From positions 1 to 64,000 of the forward strand of contig NZ_AKZI01000089.1 of the NCBI RefSeq assembly GCF_000293785.1: DNA of 64,000 nucleotides. The letters run 5' to 3'. The stretch is from Rhodovulum sp. PH10. GTDB lineage: Bacteria > Pseudomonadota > Alphaproteobacteria > Rhizobiales > Xanthobacteraceae. Position numbers and translations under genes: made by a program. How positions within the stretch are numbered: the first letter of the stretch is position 1; each line of letters begins with the position of its first letter. The notes under the pieces were generated by a model. The model was not told the DNA's origin. It worked only from the letters and a program-made list of their open reading frames with translations, and made no database searches. Below, piece by piece: positions 48,884 through 56,687 of the stretch.

Positions 48884-49321
48884 TCACAGCCGCGTGCGCC
48901 AGATCTCGATCGCCTGGGCGACCCCTTCGATGATCGCCTGCGGCCGCGGCGGGCAGCCCGGCACGTTGACGTCGATCGGCAGATACTGATCGACCGGCGC
49001 GCAGACGGCGTAGCTCTCGCGGAAGATGCCGCCCGAGATCGGGCAGACGCCAACCGCGACCGTGACCTTGGGGTCCGGGATCTCCTCCCACAGCCGCAGC
49101 ACGGCGTTCTTCACCCGGCGGTTCAGCGGCCCGGTGATCAGCACGATGTCCGCGTGCCGCGGCGAGCCGCAGTACTGGCAGCCGAGCCGCTCGACGTCGT
49201 AACGGGGGATGCAGGCGGTGGTGGCGAGCTCGACGTCGCAGCCGTTGCACGAGCCGCTGTTGATCCGGTAGAGCCACGGTGATCGCGCGGCGATCTGCTT
49301 GAGGTTTCGGGCGAGCAGCAT
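48884..49321 (-). CDS. cooL: Group 4 hydrogenase small subunit CooL (NuoB-like)
   Basis: This encodes a 145-residue small subunit homologous to NuoB, EchC and HycG. The proximal [4Fe-4S] cluster ligands are in SCNGCDVE, in GVCPISGG and in VPGCPPRP. It passes electrons to the NiFe site in CooH. ATG 49321 is 11 nt after the cooK stop. Confidence 0.92.
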   Translation of the reverse strand: MLLARNLKQIAARSPWLYRINSGSCNGCDVELATTACIPRYDVERLGCQYCGSPRHADIVLITGPLNRRVKNAVLRLWEEIPDPKVTVAVGVCPISGGIFRESYAVCAPVDQYLPIDVNVPGCPPRPQAIIEGVAQAIEIWRTRL

Positions 49322-49332
49322 CTCCGTCCTCC

Positions 49333-50292
49333 TCACACCACCACGACGACCGTGAGGCTCGCGGCGGCGAGCAGCAGCGGCCATTTCAGAAAGAAGGAGA
49401 AGGCTTGGTCGATCCGCATGCGGCCGATCGAGACGCGCACCGCGCTGATGCCGACCGCGAGCAGGACGACCATCGAGGCGAGCCACACCGCGAGGCCGGC
49501 GATCCCGTGCGGCGCGATCGGGCAGAACAGCGCGATGCCGAGCGACAGCACCACCACCGTCTTGAGTGCCGACATCACCTTGAACAGCGCCAGCGCCGGC
49601 CCGGAATATTCGAGCAGCGGGCCTTCGAGAATCTCGGTCTCGGCCTCCGGGATGTCGAACGGCACGATGCCGAGATTGGCCGGATAGAAGAACAGGAAGG
49701 CGCCGAGCGCCGGCCACATCAGCGGATCGAGCAGATAAGCGCCGTGCTCCTGCTGATGGCGCACGATCTCGGCGAGCGAGAAGGTGACGACCCCGCCCTC
49801 GGCGAGCCCGGTGCGCAGGCCGACCGCTGCCACCACCAGGACGATGGTCGCCTCGTAGGCGAGCATCAGCGCCATCTCGCGCGAGAAGCCGACCGCGCCG
49901 AACGGCGAGCCCGAGGCGGAGCCGGCGAGCATCAGCGCGACCCCCGGCACCGACAACAGATAGAGCAGCACCAGCAGGTTGCCGAGCCGCGGATCGGGCG
50001 TGTAGACGCCGGCGATCGGCACCAGCGCGACCGCGAGCAGCATCGCCACCGTCCCGATCAGCGGCGCCGCCAGGAAGACGCCCGGCGCGGCGCTGTCCGG
50101 CACCATCGTGCGCTTGAAGCCGAGCTTTATCAGATCGAACGCCGGCTGCAGCAGCGGCGGCCCGACCCGGCCCTGCAGCCGCGCCGCCACCCGGCGGTCG
50201 ACGCCCTTCAGCATCAGCCCGAGCGAGAAGGCGAACAGGCCACCGGGAAAGATCAGGACGGAGACGAGGATCAGAAGGTCGGTCGGCATCAT
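49333..50292 (-). CDS. cooK: Hydrogenase membrane subunit CooK (NuoH-like)
   Basis: This encodes a 319-residue membrane protein with about eight helices, homologous to NuoH, HycD and EchB. The conserved interface loops include GRVGPPLLQPAFDLIKLG and the acidic FDIPEAETEILEGPLLEYSG. These are thought to couple redox chemistry to ion movement. The ATG overlaps the cooM stop. Confidence 0.92.
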   Translation of the reverse strand: MMPTDLLILVSVLIFPGGLFAFSLGLMLKGVDRRVAARLQGRVGPPLLQPAFDLIKLGFKRTMVPDSAAPGVFLAAPLIGTVAMLLAVALVPIAGVYTPDPRLGNLLVLLYLLSVPGVALMLAGSASGSPFGAVGFSREMALMLAYEATIVLVVAAVGLRTGLAEGGVVTFSLAEIVRHQQEHGAYLLDPLMWPALGAFLFFYPANLGIVPFDIPEAETEILEGPLLEYSGPALALFKVMSALKTVVVLSLGIALFCPIAPHGIAGLAVWLASMVVLLAVGISAVRVSIGRMRIDQAFSFFLKWPLLLAAASLTVVVVV

Positions 50293-53200
50293 TCGGCTCC
50301 TCGCGCGCGGTCGTCGCCATGCGCTCGGCGCGGCGCGAACAGCGCCCGCACCGCCGCATCCGGCGTCTCGAACAGGCTGGCGGCGCCCACTCGCGTCGCC
50401 TCCGGCAGAAGGTCGCCGACGCCGCATTCGTGAATCTCGGTGTGCACCACGCCGGCCCGGTGGCCGAGCCGCAGCCACGGCACCAGCACCGCGGCGAGGA
50501 CGAGCACCAGGACCGAGACGAGGCTCGGGCTCCACGCCTCGGCACCCGGCAGCGGACCCGTGAGACTCGCGGCGATCGGCGCGATGCCGAGCGAGGATTC
50601 GATGGCTGCGATCGGCACCAGCAAGAGGCCGGGAACGATGCCGACCACCAGGCTCGCGCCGGTGAGGACGGCCATCGGGATCAGCATCGCGGCGGGCGCC
50701 TCGTGCGCCTGCAGCGCCTTTGCGGTCGGCGCGCCCATGAAGGCGGCGTGCGCGAACTTCAGCACCGCGGCGAGCGTGAACAGGCTCGACACCATCGCGG
50801 CGGCGCCGAGCAGCCAGTGCCCCGACTCGAAGCACGCCTGGAAGATCACCCACTTCGACGAGAAGCCGGCGAGCGGCGGAATGCCGGACAGCGACAGCCC
50901 AGCGATCAGGAACATCGCGAAGGTGAGCGGCATGCGACGGCCGAGCCCGCCGAGCTCGTCGAGCATGGTCGCGTGGCTCGCCACCATCACCGCGCCGGCG
51001 GCGAGAAACAGCGTGTCCTTGAGCAGCATGTGATTGACGAAATGCATCAGTCCGCCGGCGACGCCGAGCGGTGTGCCGAGCGAGATGCCGAGCAGCACAT
51101 AGCCGAGCTGACAGACGGTGGAATAGATCAGGAGGAGCTTGATGCCGTTCTGCACCATCGTCATGGCGCCGGCATAGACGATGGTGATCGTGGCGACGAT
51201 CGCGATCGCCTGCATCACCACCGGCTCGCCGCCGATCACGCCGCCGATCCGGCCGAGCATCGCCGCGCCGCCGAACAGCGCCGTGAGCTTGAGAACGCCC
51301 CACGGGCCGCTCTTGAGCAGCACGGCGGAGATGTAGCCGCTGACCGGGGTCGGCGCGAGCGCCGGATGCATCTGCCAGTCGATGCGAAGCGGAAGCTGCG
51401 CCGCCTTCATCACCATGCCGAGCAGGATCAGCGCCACCGCCGGGCCGAAGGCCGACGCCGGAAGGTCGACCAGCGCGCGGCCGAGCGCGGCGAGATCGAA
51501 CGTGCCGGTGCGCGACGTGATCAGCGCGAAGCCGAGGAACATGAAGCTCGCGCCGACCGTGTTGAACAGCACGTACTTGAAGCCTTCGTGGCGCGCCTCG
51601 GGCGTCTCCTCGTGGACGATCGCCGCCCACAGGGCCCAGCTGCTCATCAGCTCCCAGAAGCCGAAGAAGCCGTAGGCGTCGCTCGCCGCCGTCATGCCGA
51701 GCAAACCGCCGATCATCACCAGCATCGCGGCATAGAACCGCGCCTGGGCATGACCGTGCGCGAGATAGGCGGTGGCGTGCAGCATGTTGAGCGCGCCGAC
51801 CGCAGTGATCAGGATGGCGAAGCAGAACGACAGCAGGTCGTAACGTCCCGGCTCGATCATCACGCCGACCAGCGCCGCGACCAGCACCGCCACCGCGAGA
51901 CCGCCGGCCCACGCGACCGAGCGACGGCCGACCAGCCAGACGGCGCCGGCGCCGACCACCGCGATCACCGCGGCCACCGGCCAGGCGATCACGAGGTCGG
52001 GCAGCACCGCCGGCGCCAAGCCGTTGCGCGCCGCGAACTCGGCGCCGACCGCGCCGACCAGCGAGAGCTGGAGCCCGGGCACGAGGCCGCCGAGCACGAT
52101 GGCGAGCGCGAGCACGCCGATCGCCACCAGCATCGAGAGCGGCGCCTCGCGCACCGTCGCGTCGCCGGTATAGGGCTCGAAGAACAGCACGCGAACGACC
52201 CGCAGATAATAGACGAGACCGGCGATGCCGCCGAGCAGCATCAGGACGGCGATCTCGGTCCGGCCGGCGCTCACCGCGGCGTAGATCATCAGAAACTTCG
52301 AGGTGAAGCCGGAGAACGGCGGCAGGCCGATGATCGCGAACGAGGCGAGCGCATAGGCACCGGCGGTGAACGGCAATTTGCGGCCGAGCCCGGCGAGATC
52401 GGAGATGCGGCGCAGCCCCGTGCGCAGCAGGAAGGCGCCGGCGGCATAGAACAGCAGCGTCTTCATCACCGCGTGGTTGGTGACGTGGAGGAGCGCCGCG
52501 TCGGTCGACAGCGCCGTGCCGATGCCGAGCACCGCGGCGATCTCGCCGACCTGAGCGAGGGTCGAGTAGGCGAGCATGCGCTTCAGCTCGGTCTCGAACA
52601 GCGCCCTGATCTCGCCATAAGCGAGCGTGACGCAGCCGAGCACCATCAGCACGACGTCGAGGCCGACGGTGCTCACGCGCGACAGCGCTGCCGCGCCGAA
52701 CACCAGCCACAGCACCTTCAGCATGCCGAACAGGCCGGCCTTGGTGAGAAGGCCCGACAGCGGCCCGGAGATCGACGAAGGCGCTTGCGGGTGCGCGAGC
52801 GGCAGCCACGCATGCAGCGGAACGAGGCCGGCCTTGACCGCGAAGGCGACGAAGAAGCAGGCGGCCGCCGCAAACCCCGCCGCCGGCGCCATCGTGCCCG
52901 CCCGCGCGGCGAGATCGGCGAAGGCGAACGAGCCGATCTGCGCATGCACCAGCAGCAAACCGAAATGCATCACATAGGCGCCGGATGCGCACATGAGAAA
53001 ATAGACGAAGCCGGCGCGCAGCGCCTTCGGCGTCTGCTCGTGGACGACCAGGAAGTAGGACGTCCAGGTCATCAGCTCCCAGAACAGATAAAAGTTGCCG
53101 AGCTCGTGCGAGGTGGCGACGCCGAGCAGCGAGCCGGTCATCAGGAGGGCGAAGAAGTAGTAACGGTTGCTCCACTCGGCGCGCGCCATGTAGCCGACCG

Positions 53201-54089
53201 AGTAGATCAGCATCATCAGCGCAATGCCGGCGAACAGAAGGGCGAACAGGCGCGAGGCCGGATCGAGATCGCCGTCGATCGCCGCCAGCACGACCGTCGC
53301 CGCGGCGATCGCGACCGCCGCGACGTCACGCGCTCGTGTCGAAAACCGGCCGATGCCCCACACCACGAAGCCGCCGATATAGGGCACCAGAACGAGCGTC
53401 GACCACGGGCTCTCGAACGACGGCACGGCGACGCCCTCGCCGACACGAGCGAGCGCCTCGGCAGCCTCCAGGAACGGCGCCGGCCACAGGCTGATCACGA
53501 CGGTAATCGCGGCGAGCACGACCGCGAGCGGCACCGCGATGCGCGGCGGATCGGCGAGCACCACCTGACGAAGCGGGCGCTCCAGGCAGACGCGTTGCAC
53601 CACCAGCATGTAATAGGTGGCGGCTACCATGGTGGCGAGGGTGCCGACCGCCGCCAGCATCCAGTGGCCCTGCTCGATCGCAGCGTAGAGAATCAGGAAC
53701 TTCGAGAACGAGCCCTTGAACGGCGACAGGCCCATCACCGAGAAGATGCCGAAGGCGAACAGCGTCGCCATCGCCGGCATGCGGTAGCCGGAGCCGCGCA
53801 GATCATCGAGACTCGACGAGCGCGTGCGCCGGATCAGATACCAGCCGACCACGACGACCAGGCCGCGCATCACCAGCTGATTGCCGATGTGCATCCAGGC
53901 ACCCGCCTCGCCGGCCGGACCGCCGAGGCCGAAGCCGATCAGCACGTAGCCGATCTCGGCGACGGTCGACACCAGGATCGTGCGCGTGAGCCGCGGCAGG
54001 CTGAGCAGCGCACCCACCTCGCCGAAGAACAGGAAGATCGCGCCGATCCAAGCAACCGCCAGCGGATCGATCGTCGTGAGAGAGAGCAT
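50289..54089 (-). CDS. cooM: Giant antiporter-like hydrogenase subunit CooM
   Basis: This encodes a 1266-residue polytopic protein made of repeated NuoL/M/N-like ion-pump units. A partial first unit (about residues 1-240) ends in GLSPFKGSFSKFLI. A full second unit (about 300-720) has FWELMTWTSYF and KAGLVPLHAWLPLAHPQAPSS. A full third unit (about 770-1180) has FWELMSSWALW and MKAAQLPL. The C-terminus is soluble. Each full unit keeps the key Glu and Lys of proton channels. The length is close to R. rubrum CooM (about 1260 residues, from memory). ATG 54089 heads the gene train; a CooA-type site lies 61-76 nt upstream. Confidence 0.9.
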   Translation of the reverse strand: MLSLTTIDPLAVAWIGAIFLFFGEVGALLSLPRLTRTILVSTVAEIGYVLIGFGLGGPAGEAGAWMHIGNQLVMRGLVVVVGWYLIRRTRSSSLDDLRGSGYRMPAMATLFAFGIFSVMGLSPFKGSFSKFLILYAAIEQGHWMLAAVGTLATMVAATYYMLVVQRVCLERPLRQVVLADPPRIAVPLAVVLAAITVVISLWPAPFLEAAEALARVGEGVAVPSFESPWSTLVLVPYIGGFVVWGIGRFSTRARDVAAVAIAAATVVLAAIDGDLDPASRLFALLFAGIALMMLIYSVGYMARAEWSNRYYFFALLMTGSLLGVATSHELGNFYLFWELMTWTSYFLVVHEQTPKALRAGFVYFLMCASGAYVMHFGLLLVHAQIGSFAFADLAARAGTMAPAAGFAAAACFFVAFAVKAGLVPLHAWLPLAHPQAPSSISGPLSGLLTKAGLFGMLKVLWLVFGAAALSRVSTVGLDVVLMVLGCVTLAYGEIRALFETELKRMLAYSTLAQVGEIAAVLGIGTALSTDAALLHVTNHAVMKTLLFYAAGAFLLRTGLRRISDLAGLGRKLPFTAGAYALASFAIIGLPPFSGFTSKFLMIYAAVSAGRTEIAVLMLLGGIAGLVYYLRVVRVLFFEPYTGDATVREAPLSMLVAIGVLALAIVLGGLVPGLQLSLVGAVGAEFAARNGLAPAVLPDLVIAWPVAAVIAVVGAGAVWLVGRRSVAWAGGLAVAVLVAALVGVMIEPGRYDLLSFCFAILITAVGALNMLHATAYLAHGHAQARFYAAMLVMIGGLLGMTAASDAYGFFGFWELMSSWALWAAIVHEETPEARHEGFKYVLFNTVGASFMFLGFALITSRTGTFDLAALGRALVDLPASAFGPAVALILLGMVMKAAQLPLRIDWQMHPALAPTPVSGYISAVLLKSGPWGVLKLTALFGGAAMLGRIGGVIGGEPVVMQAIAIVATITIVYAGAMTMVQNGIKLLLIYSTVCQLGYVLLGISLGTPLGVAGGLMHFVNHMLLKDTLFLAAGAVMVASHATMLDELGGLGRRMPLTFAMFLIAGLSLSGIPPLAGFSSKWVIFQACFESGHWLLGAAAMVSSLFTLAAVLKFAHAAFMGAPTAKALQAHEAPAAMLIPMAVLTGASLVVGIVPGLLLVPIAAIESSLGIAPIAASLTGPLPGAEAWSPSLVSVLVLVLAAVLVPWLRLGHRAGVVHTEIHECGVGDLLPEATRVGAASLFETPDAAVRALFAPRRAHGDDRARGAE

Positions 54090-54121
54090 TCCGCCACTCC
54101 TCGAGAGCTTCACCGGTCGCG

Positions 54122-54165
54122 ACGCTAGGCCTCGGAATGCGCGGGTGTCTGTCGCCTCGGCGACA
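54122..54165 (-). promoter_or_regulatory. CooA-type operator and candidate class II promoter of cooM
   Basis: The perfect 16-nt palindrome TGTCGCCTCGGCGACA (54150-54165) fits the published CooA pattern TGTCA-N6-CGACA with one change. A weak -10 TAGCGT (54127-54122 on the minus strand) places its centre about 41-43 nt before the start of transcription, as in the class II promoters CooA activates in R. rubrum. The distance to the cooM ATG is right for a short leader. Confidence 0.65.
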
Positions 54166-54220
54166 GGTAAGCATTTGCTCGCAGACGATTTGCTCGGATC
54201 TCCGCCGTCGGCCGACGGGG

Positions 54221-54237
54221 CGTCGCAGATTGCGACA
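54221..54237. promoter_or_regulatory. 17-nt palindrome (TGTCGC-N5-GCGACA type), cooM/hypA region
   Basis: CGTCGCAGATTGCGACA matches the 17-nt box found at 56549, 57860 and 60430 with one arm change. It lies between the divergent cooM and hypA genes, 132 nt from one start and 140 nt from the other. A further half-site (GCGACA) is at 54255-54260. The wider spacing separates it from the 16-nt CooA-type site at 54150. Confidence 0.55.
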
Positions 54238-54376
54238 GCGGGCTCGTGCAGAACGCGACAATGAAGCGACGAGCGGGCGTGCATCGACGCAGAATGCGCA
54301 TCTCGCCGCTGGCAGCGAACCGGCGTATGATCCTGATCACGTCGTCCATGGGACGCAGACGGCCCGGAGGCTGACG

Positions 54377-54811
54377 ATGCACGAGGCGACCGTCGTCGAC
54401 GGCTTGATTCGCATTCTGATCGCTCGCGCCGCGGCGAGCGAGATCACCTCGATCGTGGCGGTGAAGGTCGTGATCGGGCGCTTGCGCGGCCTCGACCTGC
54501 GTCAGATCCGCGGCTGCTTCGAGATCTTTTCGGAAGGCACCGTCGCGGAGGGCGCCGCGCTCGAGATCGTCGACATCGAGACGCGGGCGCGCTGTCGCGG
54601 CTGCGGCGCCGATTATGTGGTTCCGCGCTTCCGCTTCGCGTGCCCATCGTGCGGCGGCAGCGATGCCGACGTGACCGCCGGACGCGAGCTGCACGTGGAG
54701 TCGTTCGAGGGGCGGCAGGGCGCGCGCGCCCCCGCGCGTGATACGGTGGCCGCCGGCACGGCTGCGCACGCCGCGCATTCGGCGTCCCGAGGCGCTGCCG
54801 AGCGGCGCTGA
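54377..54811 (+). CDS. hypA: Hydrogenase nickel chaperone HypA
   Basis: This encodes a 144-residue nickel metallochaperone for [NiFe] hydrogenase maturation. The nickel-binding N-terminus MHE is present. The zinc ribbon has CRGCG and CPSCGG. The core is the usual length of about 113 residues, followed by an Ala/Arg-rich tail of about 30 residues that looks disordered. The ATG follows GGAGG at good spacing. The gene is divergent from cooM and convergent with hypB. Confidence 0.93.
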   Translation: MHEATVVDGLIRILIARAAASEITSIVAVKVVIGRLRGLDLRQIRGCFEIFSEGTVAEGAALEIVDIETRARCRGCGADYVVPRFRFACPSCGGSDADVTAGRELHVESFEGRQGARAPARDTVAAGTAAHAAHSASRGAAERR

Positions 54812-54895
54812 AAAGCGGTCGCGGCCCGGCCCGAGACCGTCGGGCCGAGCCGCCCCCTCGTCGTCCGGCGGGGGCGCCGACGACGAAGCGCCGTG

Positions 54896-55648
54896 TCAAG
54901 CCGCGCGCAGCGCAGCGCGATGCGCGGTGAGCTCGGCCTCGAGCCACGCCGTCCAGGCGGCAAGACCGTCGCCGGTACGCGCCGACAGCGCGGCGGTCGC
55001 ACCGGGGCCGCGCACCCGCTCGACCGCCGATTCCGCGCGCGCGATGTCGAAGTCGTCGAGGTGCGGCATCAGATCGGTCTTGGTCACCAGCACGAGGTCG
55101 GCATGGCGGAAGGCGACCGGATACTTGTCCGGCTTGTCGTCGCCCTCGGTGACCGACAGCAGCACCACGTCGCGATGCTGACCGACCGCAAAATCGGCGG
55201 GGCAGACCAGATTGCCGACATTCTCGATGAACAGGATGTCGACGTCGCGCAGCGACAGGCCGCCGAGCGCATCGTGCACCATCGCCGCGTCGAGATGACA
55301 GACGACCCCGGTCGAGATCTGCACCGCCGGCACGCCGTGACGGCGAATGCGCTCGGCGTCGTTCTCGGTCTCGAGGTCGCCCTCGATCACCGCGATCCGC
55401 ACCTCCTTCGGCAGCGCCGCGATGGTCGCCTCGAGCAGGCTCGTCTTGCCGGCGCCGGGCGACGACATCAGATTGACGGCGAGAATGCCGTGCGCCTCGA
55501 GGTGCTCGCGCACGTGCGCCGCGACGTGATCGTTTTCGGACAGCAGGTTCTCGTGGACGGCGACGACGGTGGCGTCGTGATCGGCACGAACGGGGGAATG
55601 GTCGTGGGAACGGTCGTGCCGCGTTCCGCAGCCGCAGGCCTCGCACAT
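54896..55648 (-). CDS. hypB: Hydrogenase nickel-insertion GTPase HypB
   Basis: This encodes a 250-residue SIMIBI-class GTPase. It has an N-terminal high-affinity nickel motif CEACGC, a short His-rich stretch, the P-loop SSPGAGKTS, EGDLET, and the metal/GTP interface VCHLDA and ENVGNLVCPA. It works with HypA to load nickel into the hydrogenase large subunit. It follows the cooA-like gene by 33 nt and is likely co-transcribed with it. hypC, D, E and F are not in this window. Confidence 0.95.
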   Translation of the reverse strand: MCEACGCGTRHDRSHDHSPVRADHDATVVAVHENLLSENDHVAAHVREHLEAHGILAVNLMSSPGAGKTSLLEATIAALPKEVRIAVIEGDLETENDAERIRRHGVPAVQISTGVVCHLDAAMVHDALGGLSLRDVDILFIENVGNLVCPADFAVGQHRDVVLLSVTEGDDKPDKYPVAFRHADLVLVTKTDLMPHLDDFDIARAESAVERVRGPGATAALSARTGDGLAAWTAWLEAELTAHRAALRAA

Positions 55649-55681
55649 CGGGGTCGTCCTTCTCGTTTCGTGCCGCCGGCG

Positions 55682-56347
55682 TCACCGCTCGGTGGCGAGT
55701 TGCTCCCGCAGCCGCCCGAGATCGGAGATCACCAGCGAGCCGGCGCCGAGGCGGTGGAGAAGCCCGCTGCGGCCGAGCTCGGCGATCACCGTGGAGACGG
55801 ATTGGCGGGTCGCGCCGATCTGCATGCCAAAGTCTTCCGCACGCGGCGCGGCGTCGAGCACGACGCCGTGCGCGAGCGGGCGCCCGTCGCGGTCGGCCGC
55901 CTCGCACAGCACGCGGATCAGCCGGTGCTTGACGCCGTGGAACGCCATGTCCTCGATCATGCGGATCGACTTCTGCAACAGGCGGTCGATCAGCGGCGCC
56001 ACCGCGAGCGCGAGCTCCGGATCGGTGCGGGCGAGCGTGTGCAGCGTCGCGGAGACGACGACGATCGCCTCGGCGTCCTTCTTCACCTCGAGCGTGGAGC
56101 CGGCGTGCAGATAGACGGCATCGCCCGGCTCCAGCATGAACAGCGTCAGCTCCTTGCCCTCGAAGGAGACGAAGTGGCGCAGACGGCCGCGCCGCAGCAC
56201 CAGCAGGCTGCCCTCGCCGGCTTCCTCCTCCTCGGTCGCGCCGTCGATCAGCTGACCGGCGGCGAGGTGACGGACGACGAGATGACGGGCCATCGGCCCC
56301 TGCAGCATGCGCTCGACGATTCCACCGAGCCGGCGCTCCGGCGGCAT
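55682..56347 (-). CDS. CooA-like heme-type CRP/FNR family regulator
   Basis: This encodes a 221-residue CRP-fold activator very similar to the CO sensor CooA. It begins MPP, so Pro2, the unusual N-terminal heme ligand of CooA, is available. The distal equivalent of His77 is kept (YLHAGST, His81), the C-helix reads MIEDMAFHGVKHRL, and the HTH contains GATRQSVSTVIAELG. CooA Cys75 is replaced by Tyr79. I chose ATG 56347 since it aligns the N-terminus with CooA to the residue; ATG 56428 has a better ribosome site and would add 27 residues. The probable ligand is CO or another diatomic gas; this is inferred. Confidence 0.82.
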   Translation of the reverse strand: MPPERRLGGIVERMLQGPMARHLVVRHLAAGQLIDGATEEEEAGEGSLLVLRRGRLRHFVSFEGKELTLFMLEPGDAVYLHAGSTLEVKKDAEAIVVVSATLHTLARTDPELALAVAPLIDRLLQKSIRMIEDMAFHGVKHRLIRVLCEAADRDGRPLAHGVVLDAAPRAEDFGMQIGATRQSVSTVIAELGRSGLLHRLGAGSLVISDLGRLREQLATER

Positions 56348-56548
56348 GGCTCGGCTCGCCGTGCCGTGCGCGCGTTCGCTCGGGGCGGCGCTTTCGAAGG
56401 ATCTTCGCGCATCGCAGAACGGGATCATCGCGTCGCTCCGGACAAGTCTTCGCCGCTGTCGAGAGGAATTATAAGAACCGCGCCGGACCGAGACATATCC
56501 TCGAGTACGTAGCGGCCGCGTGCGACGGGATTTTTCGGCGGTGGCGAC

Positions 56549-56584
56549 TGTCGCGAATTGCGACAGGTGCGGCAGGCTGCGACA
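56549..56584. promoter_or_regulatory. Tandem 17-nt palindromes upstream of the cooA-like gene
   Basis: Box A, TGTCGCGAATTGCGACA (56549-56565), has perfect 6-nt arms. Box B, TGCGGCAGGCTGCGACA (56568-56584), keeps one full arm. Their centres are 19 nt apart, about two helical turns, on the same DNA face. They lie 120-240 nt before the cooA-like start codons. The remainder of 56348-56687 contains no gene that I can support. Confidence 0.65.
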
Positions 56585-56687
56585 GCGGGAGGGGCGTCGC
56601 ACGATGGCTCGCAGAAAAATGCGGCGGCGGCCCGAGAGAGCGCGCCGCCGAGGCGAAGGAGGGCTCGGAGCGTCTTTTCGCGCTCTC

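Noticed and set aside
46632-54089. Complex I (nuo) or formate hydrogenlyase operon
   Set aside because: CooH keeps both nickel CxxC motifs, the fused 1266-residue antiporter protein and the exact M-K-L-X-U-H order match the Coo type, and there is no formate dehydrogenase.
54310-54325. Possible sigma-54 promoter (TGGCA...GGC) upstream of hypA
   Set aside because: GG and GC spacing fits, but the -12 element is poor (CGGC rather than TTGC) and the nearby AAA+ regulator lacks GAFTGA.
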